Below, in pieces: positions 1 through 8,970 of a stretch of 64,000 nucleotides of DNA. A program made the position numbers and the translations under genes. Every line of letters begins with the position of its first letter. The stretch's first letter is position 1. Origin of the DNA: Acinetobacter gyllenbergii CIP 110306 = MTCC 11365 (GTDB lineage Bacteria > Pseudomonadota > Gammaproteobacteria > Pseudomonadales > Moraxellaceae); assembly GCF_000413855.1 (NCBI RefSeq), contig NZ_ATGG01000049.1:1-64000 (forward strand), written 5' to 3'. The notes beneath the pieces were generated by a model that did no database searches, was not told where the DNA came from, and worked only from the letters and a program-made list of their open reading frames with translations.

Positions 1-524
1 GCACGACGGCGTACCAAGCCTTTCATAACTTTACCACCACCTTTATTCCATTGGGGAAACTGATCTGCTGCACCCATAAAATCACCGGCATTTAATTTTT
101 TCAACAAAGTTGAATCCTTAAATGCCCCCTCGCCAATGTTGTAAGTCAAACTGACTAGCGCATCAAACTGATTTTGAGTAATCGTTACCTTTACAACTTG
201 ATTCACGGTAGCTTCAAAGCGTCTCAAATCATGTTGAAAAAAGGACATTGCTTGCGCTTTGGTACAGCTATCACCTCTTTTCACTTTAATGCCGTTTGGA
301 TAAATCGTAGTGCCAAATCCAATGGTCCAAACTCCCACACCATCGTCATAAGCTGTAAGTACCAGATCTTCAAAACTGGTGATTAAGTTGATACCTACTT
401 GACTGGTTTTCATCCCACTAGATTGGTATTCATCCAGAATTTCACTAAATCGATTAACTTGGCTTTGTGTGAGCTTGCCACCTAATAGTTCACGGGCAAT
501 GTCAAAGAATGCTTTGCGGTTCAT
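1..524 (-). CDS. Phage endolysin, GH24 lysozyme (partial)
   Basis: Predicted muramidase that cuts host peptidoglycan at lysis. The 3' end is missing because the gene runs off the left edge; about 174 codons are visible. The first 45 or so residues are an extra N-terminal segment. A GH24 core follows, with Glu52 in the FEDLVLTAYDD region, the VGVWTIGFGTT loop (residues 64-73), and the QFDALVSLTYNIG motif typical of T4/P22-type lysozymes. The start is an ATG at 524 with a purine-rich AAGGAAAG upstream. No signal peptide is seen, so export probably depends on the holin-like proteins at 2.5-2.95 kb. The family call is firm; C-terminal content is unknown. Confidence 0.9.
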   Translation of the reverse strand, partial: MNRKAFFDIARELLGGKLTQSQVNRFSEILDEYQSSGMKTSQVGINLITSFEDLVLTAYDDGVGVWTIGFGTTIYPNGIKVKRGDSCTKAQAMSFFQHDLRRFEATVNQVVKVTITQNQFDALVSLTYNIGEGAFKDSTLLKKLNAGDFMGAADQFPQWNKGGGKVMKGLVRRR

Positions 525-542
525 GTTACTTTCCTTTTGAAA

Positions 543-565
543 ATAAAAAAGCGCCGAAAGGCGCT
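543..565 (-). terminator. Intrinsic terminator before the lysozyme gene
   Basis: A GCGCC/GGCGC stem with a GAAA loop is followed on the minus strand by a T-rich run. It lies about 20 bases upstream of the lysozyme start, so lysis expression needs read-through. Confidence 0.7.
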
Positions 566-580
566 ATGGGAAATGAGATT

Positions 581-606
581 AAAAAAAGCCCCTAAAGGCT
601 TTTTTC
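581..606. terminator. Bidirectional intrinsic terminator
   Basis: AAAAAAGCC and GGCTTTTTT arms flank a short loop, so it can act in both directions. It lies just past the stop of the gene at 622-1215. Confidence 0.65.
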
Positions 607-621
607 ATACTGATTAAGTAT

Positions 622-1215
622 TTACATTTTTCTAGTTTGCTTAAGGTTCTCTAAAGCAACCTTGACATCATTGTTTTCATTGTTTGACTTGAAAACATAC
701 ATTAAGAATTCTTCAAGTATTACAATTTGTTGTTCAACAAAAAATTGTAATACTTTTTTAATCAAATCGGGATTGTTAGCTCTTCTTAATCGGGTAAGCC
801 ACCATGTGAAGCTATTACTATATAAAGAGTCTGCGTCACTTAAGTAATGCTTCATAATGGCAGGAGTGTAAAATAAATATGCCTGAGGAGCTAAATAACT
901 GAAACCTGTAAAGTGCATATTTAGATATAAAGATGGTATTTCTAAAGGGTTGCTAAATCTATTAGCCATCTTCCTTTTTTCTTTAATTGCTTGAATTGCC
1001 TCTTCCTTATCCGCTGCAAGCCAAGCACATGTTTCAAAAAAACCAAGTTCCTGACTCGCCCATTCCTCTGCCGTTAAATTAGAGTCTGGATGTTGTTTAT
1101 CAAAATACCAATAACTTGTATCCGCATAGTCTTCTTCGGCAAGCGTATAATTATCACCTAAAGTAACATCCTTAAACTCTTGCTCAATTAGCTGTAATAA
1201 ATTTTCATTTTTCAT
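622..1215 (-). CDS. Hypothetical prophage protein, possibly DUF6714-like
   Basis: A soluble protein of 197 residues with no signal peptide or membrane segment. It is rich in aromatic residues; the central stretch (LAPQAYLFYTPAIMKHYL, roughly residues 107-124) resembles the DUF6714 core, an assignment from memory and weak. I chose the ATG at 1215; an in-frame GTG at 1233 would add six residues and overlap the upstream gene. It begins one base after the stop of the lipoprotein gene at 1217-2359, so the two are probably co-translated. The pairing of a secreted lipoprotein with a small cytosolic partner is compatible with a toxin/immunity or exclusion pair, but nothing proves that. Confidence 0.6.
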   Translation of the reverse strand: MKNENLLQLIEQEFKDVTLGDNYTLAEEDYADTSYWYFDKQHPDSNLTAEEWASQELGFFETCAWLAADKEEAIQAIKEKRKMANRFSNPLEIPSLYLNMHFTGFSYLAPQAYLFYTPAIMKHYLSDADSLYSNSFTWWLTRLRRANNPDLIKKVLQFFVEQQIVILEEFLMYVFKSNNENNDVKVALENLKQTRKM

Positions 1216-1216
1216 T

Positions 1217-2359
1217 CTATTGTCCAAGTACACCTAAAAATGTATTGCATTCAGCAGCAGTAGCTTTAGCTTTTATTGCCTCATCCAAATGCTCTGGATC
1301 TTGAGGAGACCAACAAGCATTCTCTTTATCACGTGCTGCTCCAAGCTCTGAATATGCTTTATATCTTGTTAATAATTGGCTGGAATTCATTGCAACTGAA
1401 CACTTATTCAAGCCAAAAACTATTTCTTTTGCAAGAACAACTCGGCTTCTTATGGGTGACCAAGACTCTCTAGAACAAATCCAACAACTTCCATTATTGG
1501 TTATCCCGCTAGGGCAGTTATTTTTATAATTATTATCTAAATCCTGAACAACCGGCTCAGCTTGTTCAACATCATTAAGAATATTTTGTGCAGCAATATT
1601 TGTCGCTACTTGTGCATCTAAACTACCTGAATCAGCGTTTGTAATGACTTGTTCTGCCACGGTTTCTAGAGGGAGTGACTTTTCTTCACTTGGCAATATT
1701 TTTTCTTTGATCACAGCATAGTCGCCAACAAGTTCTCTAGTTTTTGTTCTAAAACTAATTGCCGTGCATGTAAATCTTCTGAAATCTGCCCATGCCCAAT
1801 TTGTTAATACACAATTGTAATCACTCCAGTTTGAATTACCTATTTTTGCATCATTATTAAGTTTATTTTCTAAACACTTCGTAAAGTTTCCATCCAGAAC
1901 TCCAATACATGCTCCGCTAAAATAGTTATATACAACTTGTGCTGACGATTTATATTTAATACGGCTGTTCTCTGGATCCATTACCCAATCAATTGCCCCA
2001 AGCAACTGATCTACCGCAACACTTAAAGCAATACCAGCCAAACCACCCTTTAATACATTAGCGACTTGCTTTGCATTAGGCGTAATTAAAGCTGCAGAAA
2101 CAGTAGAACCTCTTGAAGCCTCGATTAATGTTGAAGCCCCAACAGTTGTAGAGTTAGTAACTGTCCAACCAGCTAATGGTGCAATTGCTCCCATAGTCTG
2201 CGGTGGAGCTGCAAATCGATAATTCGTAGCTGTTAGTACTGCTTCTTGAGTATTTTGTGATGTACTTACTTGTGTATTAGTTTGAGTTGTATCGCTTTGG
2301 TTATTATCACCACACCCCGCCAGCCCTAACAACATTGCTAATAAAAATAGTTTTTTCAT
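1217..2359 (-). CDS. Prophage lipoprotein, moron candidate
   Basis: A 380-residue protein with a clear lipoprotein signal: a charged N-terminus, a hydrophobic core and the lipobox LAGC ending at residue 16. A Thr/Gln-rich linker follows, then a hydrophobic stretch around residues 105-120. The C-terminal part is cysteine-rich (CPSG, CWIC, NACWSPQDPEHLDEA), which suggests disulfides in the periplasm. The last 40 residues loosely resemble polymorphic toxin tails, but I cannot name a family. It lies between the holin-like genes and the lysozyme, is co-oriented with the late operon, and is not a known structural gene. Lysogenic conversion or superinfection exclusion are possible roles (inference). 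Confidence 0.75.
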   Translation of the reverse strand: MKKLFLLAMLLGLAGCGDNNQSDTTQTNTQVSTSQNTQEAVLTATNYRFAAPPQTMGAIAPLAGWTVTNSTTVGASTLIEASRGSTVSAALITPNAKQVANVLKGGLAGIALSVAVDQLLGAIDWVMDPENSRIKYKSSAQVVYNYFSGACIGVLDGNFTKCLENKLNNDAKIGNSNWSDYNCVLTNWAWADFRRFTCTAISFRTKTRELVGDYAVIKEKILPSEEKSLPLETVAEQVITNADSGSLDAQVATNIAAQNILNDVEQAEPVVQDLDNNYKNNCPSGITNNGSCWICSRESWSPIRSRVVLAKEIVFGLNKCSVAMNSSQLLTRYKAYSELGAARDKENACWSPQDPEHLDEAIKAKATAAECNTFLGVLGQ

Positions 2360-2463
2360 TTATTCCCCCTTATTTTCAAATAGTTTATTTTACTTTTTAG
2401 TTAAAAACCATGAGAAATTATAGTTAAAAGCCGTCCTAAGACGGCTGTTTATAGATTGTGTAT

Positions 2464-2679
2464 TTAACTATCCTTATCTTTCTTCTTTTCCTGTTCTGAA
2501 CTACCGAAGTAGAAACCGCAAGCCGTGGTCATTGCTCCAGCAATAAAACCTAAGGCCGTGTTGATCAAGTTGCTGTTTTCACGTGGCATATCGACAAAAA
2601 ATAATGCGATTACCAGAACAAACATTAAAGCAACCAAGGCAAAGGCCAGATAAGCCCGAGTTTGTTCACTTGTCATCAA
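2464..2679 (-). CDS. Small two-helix membrane protein, lysis-associated
   Basis: A 71-residue protein with two membrane segments (about residues 8-29 and 38-58) and a charged Lys/Asp-rich C-terminus (EQEKKKDKDS). Size, topology and position next to a second holin-like gene suggest a holin or antiholin subunit. It overlaps the end of the gene at 2666-2950 by 14 bases, so translation is probably coupled. No family motif beyond topology is recognisable. Confidence 0.7.
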   Translation of the reverse strand: MMTSEQTRAYLAFALVALMFVLVIALFFVDMPRENSNLINTALGFIAGAMTTACGFYFGSSEQEKKKDKDS

Positions 2680-2950
2680 ATTCCCCTTTTAATCGTTCTT
2701 TAGTTTGCTCATATTGCTTCTTACGCAACTGGTGGATTTCATCGGCACGCTGGTTCTCTTTACGTTTGTAATAGAGATTTAAAATGAATGTTGCCACGGC
2801 CACTACAACACCAAGTACCGCCATCCAATCAATTGAAGCCCACCAAGACACCACGCTCACCCCTGCACTTGTGTATGTTGTATAACTAAATTTGGTTGCT
2901 GTTGCTGCTGCATTTGCTGCAGCCTCAACAGCCCCCTGCTTTTCTGTCAT
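2666..2950 (-). CDS. Holin-like membrane protein
   Basis: A 94-residue protein with an alanine-rich N-terminus, one strong membrane segment (about residues 45-66, in WMAVLGVVVAVATFILNLYY) and a basic, possibly coiled-coil C-terminal tail. This layout matches small holins of Acinetobacter and related phages that form the membrane lesion releasing endolysin (family knowledge, from memory). The ATG at 2950 is preceded by GGAGAACGAC, a good ribosome site; a longer reading frame starting at 3043 lacks one and would run through a terminator. Confidence 0.75.
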   Translation of the reverse strand: MTEKQGAVEAAANAAATATKFSYTTYTSAGVSVVSWWASIDWMAVLGVVVAVATFILNLYYKRKENQRADEIHQLRKKQYEQTKERLKGEFDDK

Positions 2951-2979
2951 GTCGTTCTCCAGAATTTTGACAATAAAAA

Positions 2980-2997
2980 AGCACCCATATGGGTGCT
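2980..2997 (-). terminator. Intrinsic terminator after gene J
   Basis: AGCACCC/GGGTGCT stem followed on the minus strand by a T-run. It separates the tail tip gene from the lysis genes. Confidence 0.75.
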
Positions 2998-3014
2998 CTG
3001 AGTAAATTAGACTG

Positions 3015-6000
3015 TTAAAGCGTTTGTAAAATCCGCCCTCCATTTATCAATTGAATTGTTTGTGGTTCTATACCAATTATTGCCGGGCCTCCAGGTCCTG
3101 GTTGACCTTCAAGTGTTCCGTGATATCTCCAGTTCCATTCACCACTATTGGATGATTTGGTACCACGTTGCCCCCAACCTCCGCCATTGCCTGACAACGG
3201 GGAGCCTTCATCTTTCGTTTGCTTGCGATAACCTTGACCAGGAATTTCAGCCTGTGCATCCGAGACTTTATCGGTCTGATAGTTATTATTGAAATAACCT
3301 CTGAACTGTGGAACTTCACTTGAAATTGGAACTTTAGTCAGTGCCATCCCAAATGGTGCTCCACCACCTCCAGGCACACCTTGAATCGCATAGTTATACC
3401 TTGTACTAACACCGCTTGGTGTAGCACCACCACCTGAACCGCCACGAGCCAGCGCTCCATTATCAATGATAAGATTTAGCTTGCCATGGCGATTCAATAA
3501 TCCTGGTGCACCTTGACCACCATCACGGCGCGTTTTAGTAAAAGCATTCTCGTAATCACTCTCACCAAAATAAGCCGCATGGGCAATACCTCCTTCACCT
3601 CCACGCCCCACGACCGCACCTTTAATCGTTAGATTCACAATCAAATCAGAAGGAAACTCCCCCGTATCAATAGCTGGGATTTCAGGCAACCCGTTCACAA
3701 CATATTTAGTTGAAGGTCGATCCATCCAATGCCTGTAAATTAGCTCTGTTAATGGCCGATACGCACTTGAACTACACACCAGTACGCCAGATTCGACTAC
3801 AAAGTTAATGACTCCAGTCGTTGGTAAATCACCTCTTTGCATTTGATATAACCGAGCTAAATTGAGATCTAGCTGGTCATAACGAATATAAATTGGTGTA
3901 TCGTCAACTGGTGTATCAGTGTAGTCCTTGTCATTGAGGTAATAGCGCTCATCATAATTAATCGCTGTAAGCGTATTGGTCATTTGATCAACTGGTTCCT
4001 TCTTGGCCACCAAATAAGGCAAAGATCCTTTGGTATCATCATTGACTACGATATAAGTGGTATTCACAAAATCATCAGGACTGAGCTTTAGCGGACTATT
4101 CGGCAATCGCCCTAAAATCACTTTGTATTTTAAGTTAGTCGCAGTCACAGGAATTAGATCAACGCTTCCATCACTCATCTGCAGATAGATCACGTAGCTT
4201 TTACCTGCAATAAAATCGACTTCATGACTCAAGGTCAGGATTAAACCCTCTTGCTGTACCACATCACCACTCTGGTGAATGCCATTGCGATAATCAGCCA
4301 CGGCAATACGATCTCGTAAAACCAACAACTCAGATTCAGAAGCAGCGTCAAAGGTGATGGATTTACGCTGGAAGCGCATCTTGTTCCAAAGCCGGTACGC
4401 ATTGAAATGAGCTTGCCACTTGTTACGTACACCAACCGATTTGACCTCTTTAGGCTTTTTTATACTCTTGTCTGGTAAATAGATATTGATACGGCTGTCA
4501 TCAGCTGGATCTGTGTATTCATAGATCAAGCCATCATAGTCATCCATCACGCCAAAACTCAGATCCTTTTGATACGTGTCGGGATAAATATTTCTAAAGT
4601 TAAATAACAGGACCGAGTTATCTGTTGGCTTCTCGAAATACAACTTGAGTTTGTTGTTTTGACGATACGCCGTACAACATACCGCATCACAAAGATTGGT
4701 TACCAACTCTTCAAATGATATGTTTGTATCATCAATAGTAGTACAGAACTCAGCTGCCAACGGTGTACCAAAATAATCCACTACCTCATAGTAAGTGCGA
4801 TAGATATTTTCAAGATCGATCTCATCTACTGTGCGTCGACCAATCTTGTCATCCAGCGCCATCGCCACTAAAGCATCGGCAAAACTTGATGTCGGATACA
4901 ACTCTATGGTCATTGCGCCATCTTTATATGTTGGCAACATACGCTGCAGATCAAAATTGATCTTCCGTGTCTTAACAGATAAAGCGCCTGTGGTTGCATA
5001 TGTTCTGGCACGAAAAATCGTTTCTGATTCATAACGAGTACTCTGCAGAGGAAACGCACCGTATAACGCTTGCCATTTCACTTCATCTACGACATTCGGC
5101 GCTGAAATCGCTCCAGTTACACGGCGAGCACGAACACTACAACGACCCTGAAAAGTGGTCATATCTAGCGTGACACCCACTGTCTGACGCGATTTTGAAG
5201 AGCCTTTCATTGTGATCCGCTGCAGCATTGGGTTGCCCTGCGCTTCACCCGCTTCATTGACGGGTGTTACCTCTACTTCAAGGGTAATATTCACAACACC
5301 TTGAATATTACCGTTATAGACTGCATACAAGCCATTCGATGCTACAAAGTTACATAACACACGACTACGTTCAACATTATCCAGGATAAACGGACCAATC
5401 CACTTTTCTCCGTTTGAAATGATCTTTGGTGAGAGTGCATCAGTTTTCTGATTGCTCAGTTCTTTTAGCTTTAACCAATTTGGATTAACTGCAGCTGGAT
5501 TCGATAGCGCCATGCGATCATCCGCAACCGACAAAACGCTATAGGTACCATTTAAGTCATAGCTTTGGCCATTAAGAGAAAAAGATGCATTACTAATCTG
5601 GATATGGTCATTACTGACAAACTTGGCTGTAAAATCCGTTAAGTCTGAGGTGGCTCTTAACAACTCATTTGGATAACCAAAGTGCAGATAATTATTGCCT
5701 TCCATTGACTGAGTATCTGCAGAACGAAGAATCTGACCATTCACCGAGTTTTGTTGCTGAACTGATAGCGGCGGAGTTGTAATTTCACTCCCTAAAGAGA
5801 AGTAAGGTTCACCCGCGACAATGTCGACATCTGGGCGATATACTTCAATTGATGCACCAGCAATATCAACAATGTTAGTTTCACCGTCATACGCGCCATT
5901 GATGTGATAGTGGCCACGGCCAATACACCCCACAATATGCTCAACCTCAACATTGTTCTCGTACACCTTGTAAGGCACAGCAATCAAGTCTGGCGTATCC

Positions 6001-6443
6001 CAAGCTTTACCCAAAACATCAGCCACACGACCATTTACCCGCATTTTGTTCTCACGGTTGGAAAGCTCGTTATTTGCAGATGAGGACTGGTTGTTATTCT
6101 GGGTAGTCTGGGCAATTGACGGCGTTGGCATCAATAAAGCCACAGCAACGCCAATCACCAAAGAAACCACCGCAGCAACAATGGCTGCAACTCCTTTTGG
6201 ATTCTCAATCACAATGAATGTGCCAGGAAGAAAATCAAGTTGCTTCAGATCATGTTGATTTTTAGGTGTAACTTCGTTGGCCACCGAAATTTCAGCATGC
6301 TCCATATCACTCGGATTGTGAAAGATACGGACGTACTCAGGCATGTAATCATATTTAGTGGTGAGCCATTGGCCAATTGTGGCCGCGTGCTCAATCATGT
6401 TCTTTTCAGATAAAGGATCTTGTTTATAAATAATCTTAATCAT
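3015..6443 (-). CDS. Tail tip / host specificity protein J
   Basis: A 1,142-residue protein at the end of the tail gene run (M-, L-, K-, then J-like), the lambda J position. It has a hydrophobic segment near residues 85-110 (VAAIVAAVVSLVIGVAVALL), as J-type proteins of this group do. A central tail-tip (phage-tail_3 type) region follows. The last 200 or so residues are strikingly glycine-rich (GRGGEGG, GGSGGGATP, GVPGGGGAPFG, GNGGGWGQRG). Such glycine-rich domains often contact the receptor in phage tips. I chose the ATG at 6443, which overlaps the preceding gene's stop (ATGATTAA); a start at 6506 would lie deep inside that gene. It is predicted to fix the host surface receptor. Confidence 0.9.
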   Translation of the reverse strand: MIKIIYKQDPLSEKNMIEHAATIGQWLTTKYDYMPEYVRIFHNPSDMEHAEISVANEVTPKNQHDLKQLDFLPGTFIVIENPKGVAAIVAAVVSLVIGVAVALLMPTPSIAQTTQNNNQSSSANNELSNRENKMRVNGRVADVLGKAWDTPDLIAVPYKVYENNVEVEHIVGCIGRGHYHINGAYDGETNIVDIAGASIEVYRPDVDIVAGEPYFSLGSEITTPPLSVQQQNSVNGQILRSADTQSMEGNNYLHFGYPNELLRATSDLTDFTAKFVSNDHIQISNASFSLNGQSYDLNGTYSVLSVADDRMALSNPAAVNPNWLKLKELSNQKTDALSPKIISNGEKWIGPFILDNVERSRVLCNFVASNGLYAVYNGNIQGVVNITLEVEVTPVNEAGEAQGNPMLQRITMKGSSKSRQTVGVTLDMTTFQGRCSVRARRVTGAISAPNVVDEVKWQALYGAFPLQSTRYESETIFRARTYATTGALSVKTRKINFDLQRMLPTYKDGAMTIELYPTSSFADALVAMALDDKIGRRTVDEIDLENIYRTYYEVVDYFGTPLAAEFCTTIDDTNISFEELVTNLCDAVCCTAYRQNNKLKLYFEKPTDNSVLLFNFRNIYPDTYQKDLSFGVMDDYDGLIYEYTDPADDSRINIYLPDKSIKKPKEVKSVGVRNKWQAHFNAYRLWNKMRFQRKSITFDAASESELLVLRDRIAVADYRNGIHQSGDVVQQEGLILTLSHEVDFIAGKSYVIYLQMSDGSVDLIPVTATNLKYKVILGRLPNSPLKLSPDDFVNTTYIVVNDDTKGSLPYLVAKKEPVDQMTNTLTAINYDERYYLNDKDYTDTPVDDTPIYIRYDQLDLNLARLYQMQRGDLPTTGVINFVVESGVLVCSSSAYRPLTELIYRHWMDRPSTKYVVNGLPEIPAIDTGEFPSDLIVNLTIKGAVVGRGGEGGIAHAAYFGESDYENAFTKTRRDGGQGAPGLLNRHGKLNLIIDNGALARGGSGGGATPSGVSTRYNYAIQGVPGGGGAPFGMALTKVPISSEVPQFRGYFNNNYQTDKVSDAQAEIPGQGYRKQTKDEGSPLSGNGGGWGQRGTKSSNSGEWNWRYHGTLEGQPGPGGPAIIGIEPQTIQLINGGRILQTL

Positions 6444-6798
6444 AGTAACTGACCCGATTAAACCCCATTGCCATAACGACTGGTTCAGATAAATAAGAGA
6501 CGCCACTTTCCATCAGGTGTAAAACCTTACCCCCACGAAAAAGCCCCACATGCGGGGGCTTGTTTCTTTGTCTTGGATGGAAGGCGACAATGCAACCTTC
6601 CTTGGGCATGGGCAGCGGATTTAATAGCTTTATTCTGGATGGCTTAAACTCAATGCTGCCCTTAGGCTGCATGAAAAGTTCTAAAGCTTCACGGCGATCT
6701 ATTTCATAGAGATCCATAGCAGCCTCGTGGACAAAGTGGACACAGTTATAGCGTTCCTGATCATATTGCCGATCGAGTAAATGATCATGACCTTTCAT
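6436..6798 (-). CDS. Tail assembly protein K-like, NlpC/P60 fold
   Basis: A 120-residue protein in the lambda K position. The candidate catalytic Cys19 lies in YNCVHFVHEA and a candidate His in PPHVGLFRGG (near residue 83), the Cys/His arrangement of NlpC/P60 peptidases. It probably trims peptidoglycan or matures the tail tip. It starts with ATG overlapping the previous stop by four bases and itself overlaps gene J by eight, so the group is tightly coupled. An odd feature is an internal GC-rich hairpin near 6545-6565 that resembles the intergenic terminators but lies inside the coding sequence. Confidence 0.8.
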   Translation of the reverse strand: MKGHDHLLDRQYDQERYNCVHFVHEAAMDLYEIDRREALELFMQPKGSIEFKPSRIKLLNPLPMPKEGCIVAFHPRQRNKPPHVGLFRGGKVLHLMESGVSYLSEPVVMAMGFNRVSYYD

Positions 6799-7301
6799 AA
6801 AGCCCCCTTAAGACCAGTGAAGCGATCCAGTGAAAAGATGTCGCCAGTCTTGGCCGTATTCAATCGCGGTGATTCAGCCTTGAATGTCACTGCTTTATGG
6901 TCCATGGCCACGCCCGAAAGTTGCAGGCCAAGCAAGTAATACATGGGTAAGTTGAGATTGTCCGAGCTATATAGACGATAATTTACTGTTGGCTTAATGT
7001 CAGGATACTGCCCCTCCATCACCCGTTCAAACTCATCAGGAAGTATGTCACCAAGCCCTGAAATTGAAACAGTTAAAGACTGATCCAGATCACCCAACAT
7101 GCCAGAACGTTGAATCTTGGCTGGCAGATATTCATAGAACAACTGACTGCCATCAGATTGATGGCGCACATAAACGCCTTGATCATCATTACGCACAACA
7201 CGATAAGTATTGATGAATGAAGGGTGTGTCAGCTCTATACACTCCAGCTGATAGATATCGACCGTACGATTGAGAAAGAACTTTGCATATTCCTGATCCA
7301 T
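6795..7301 (-). CDS. Minor tail protein, DUF1833 (L-like position)
   Basis: A 168-residue protein that I recognise as the DUF1833 type by its opening (MDQEYAKFFLNRTVDIYQLE) and its place just before the K-like gene. In lambda-like phages this position holds tail tip assembly protein L. The ATG at 7301 overlaps the upstream stop as TAATG, so a start at 7313 is unlikely. It is a cytoplasmic virion assembly component with no signal or membrane segment. Confidence 0.8.
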   Translation of the reverse strand: MDQEYAKFFLNRTVDIYQLECIELTHPSFINTYRVVRNDDQGVYVRHQSDGSQLFYEYLPAKIQRSGMLGDLDQSLTVSISGLGDILPDEFERVMEGQYPDIKPTVNYRLYSSDNLNLPMYYLLGLQLSGVAMDHKAVTFKAESPRLNTAKTGDIFSLDRFTGLKGAL

Positions 7302-7699
7302 TACACCACCCAATCCCTAATAAGTGCTTGATCTGCTGCCAAGTCTTTCTGGTTTTGAACAACTTCAAGCTGAGCATTAACACGAAACAGATTGCCGTTG
7401 ACCTCATTGTTCTTGAGTGAATTGGGGATAAAGTTGCATAGGTATTGCTGACGTGTACCCTGATCGATCACCAGATCCACATAGAATGATGCAGGCATGC
7501 TTTGATAAACCCGCCAGAATGCCATCATCTTATTGAAATCGACTTTGCTGAGGCTCCAGTTCACATCGACAATATGGCTATTGCGTTTAACATCGATGTA
7601 GTAGCGGCCTTTACCACCATCAAACTGTTGGCGCTTCACATCATCACCTGGTGTCACGCCATAGCCATTGGTTTGGGGATTCAGTTTTAACTTGTACAT
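7301..7699 (-). CDS. Minor tail protein (M-like position)
   Basis: A 132-residue protein between the tape measure and the L/K/J genes, so a tail tip component by position. The WSLSKVDFNKMMAFWRVY stretch near residues 49-66 is a recognisable feature of this Acinetobacter phage tail protein, but I know no function beyond assembly. It ends in TAATG shared with the next gene. Confidence 0.7.
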   Translation of the reverse strand: MYKLKLNPQTNGYGVTPGDDVKRQQFDGGKGRYYIDVKRNSHIVDVNWSLSKVDFNKMMAFWRVYQSMPASFYVDLVIDQGTRQQYLCNFIPNSLKNNEVNGNLFRVNAQLEVVQNQKDLAADQALIRDWVV

Positions 7700-7715
7700 T
7701 ACTTTCCTCCAGGCA

Positions 7716-7752
7716 ATAAAAAAACCGACTTACTTAAAGTCGGCTTCGTTTT
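7716..7752 (-). terminator. Intrinsic terminator
   Basis: CCGACTT/AAGTCGG stem with a T-run on the minus strand. It precedes the M-like gene and separates it from the lipoprotein moron upstream. Confidence 0.75.
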
Positions 7753-7831
7753 AAAAAATAGATTATGTTCATTTTAGCAAATAAGACTTAAAAGGTTTTA
7801 CATTATAGATACTTATTAAAATATCTGATTG

Positions 7832-8866
7832 TTAACGCAACGAATTAGGGTTTTCGACTCTATTAATTGAACTAATTTTTTTATCAATTGCATTCTCAAT
7901 AACTACATTTAAATACCTTACACAATTTACTTTAAGCTCCTTATCATCAGATGACGTATACATATTTCCCTGAAGGACATCAGAACATATATCTATAAAG
8001 TCTTGATCTACTAAGGTATTAATTGTTAAATCTTTTATGGCAGTGACCACTGTGGAGAACTTCTCATCAGAAAGTTCTGGACGATCATTTTTAGCCTTGG
8101 TATCAAAAGTAACCTTTCCTGAGACAGATAAACCTTTTATAGAGTTAATACGTTCTTCAATCTCAATCAACTCAATTGATTTCTGTTCTTTAGAAGACTT
8201 TAATTGATTTATTGTATTCTGATCTTTACTTTCTCCTTTGGTATTTTCATCAAGAATCTTTTGATCCAAATTTTTTATTTCATCATTTAATGTTTTTCGT
8301 TTCATTTGTAGTTCAATTAACAAACTATCTGTTTGGGCTGAACTTTGAGAAACTAAAGCAACTGTTGGCACATTGAAAGGAATGGTTAATTGTTCAATTG
8401 TATAAAGTGTTACGATATTTTTTTGATATCTTTTTAAAAGACTTTCATAACTTTTTGTTGAAATTGCATTTGATAAATATGCCTCACATAAACGATAGCT
8501 ATAATCACGAAGTAATTGAATACTTGGAGTTCTCATTCCAACAAATGCTGCACTATCTTGCATCGCAGCAGATAGCTCTCCACTCGCTTTAGCTGCTGAC
8601 CCACCTTTTGCCGCAAATTCTGCTGCATAAGCAGCCATTACATCTGGACTTGGCTCAGCACACGCGACCTTATTTTTAATTTCAGAATACTCCCCCTCTT
8701 TAGTTTGAGCATAAATCGCTCTCTCACCAACCAAAATTGCTCTTTGCCTAGCATCTATGAGTTGGCTTTTATTACTATTAAGATTAAAACTTCGGTGAAT
8801 ACTGTTGAAATTTGCACACCCAGAAAATAAAGCAACCCCAAACAGTATTGGTATAAATCTGATCAT
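7832..8866 (-). CDS. Lipoprotein moron inserted among tail genes
   Basis: A 344-residue lipoprotein: hydrophobic N-terminus with lipobox FSGC ending at residue 17. The middle (about residues 175-245) is a long charged helix with heptad-like spacing (LLIELQMKRKTLNDEIKNL), probably a coiled coil. Base composition is clearly more AT-rich than the flanking tail genes. It splits tape measure from minor tail genes, has terminators on both sides and no counterpart in the lambda tail order, so it is most likely an independently acquired moron. Surface exclusion or fitness functions are possible but not shown. Confidence 0.75.
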   Translation of the reverse strand: MIRFIPILFGVALFSGCANFNSIHRSFNLNSNKSQLIDARQRAILVGERAIYAQTKEGEYSEIKNKVACAEPSPDVMAAYAAEFAAKGGSAAKASGELSAAMQDSAAFVGMRTPSIQLLRDYSYRLCEAYLSNAISTKSYESLLKRYQKNIVTLYTIEQLTIPFNVPTVALVSQSSAQTDSLLIELQMKRKTLNDEIKNLDQKILDENTKGESKDQNTINQLKSSKEQKSIELIEIEERINSIKGLSVSGKVTFDTKAKNDRPELSDEKFSTVVTAIKDLTINTLVDQDFIDICSDVLQGNMYTSSDDKELKVNCVRYLNVVIENAIDKKISSINRVENPNSLR

Positions 8867-8943
8867 AATGATTTCTCTTTTTTAATAATTGTTCTTTTAA
8901 TAAACAGTCATCTACAAGTTAAGTCAATCAAAAGACGATAAAT

Positions 8944-8961
8944 GCCACCCCGAAAGGTGGC
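8944..8961 (-). terminator. Intrinsic terminator after the tape measure gene
   Basis: GCCACC/GGTGGC stem a few bases beyond the tape measure stop. The T-tract is weak. Confidence 0.55.
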
Positions 8962-8970
8962 TTTATCTAA

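Noticed and set aside
174..386. 70-codon plus-strand frame inside the lysozyme gene
   Set aside because: It is antisense to a clear GH24 domain and has no ribosome site.
6540..6570. Terminator between J and K-like genes
   Set aside because: The hairpin lies inside the K-like coding sequence and lacks a T-run of useful length, so I note it but do not call it.
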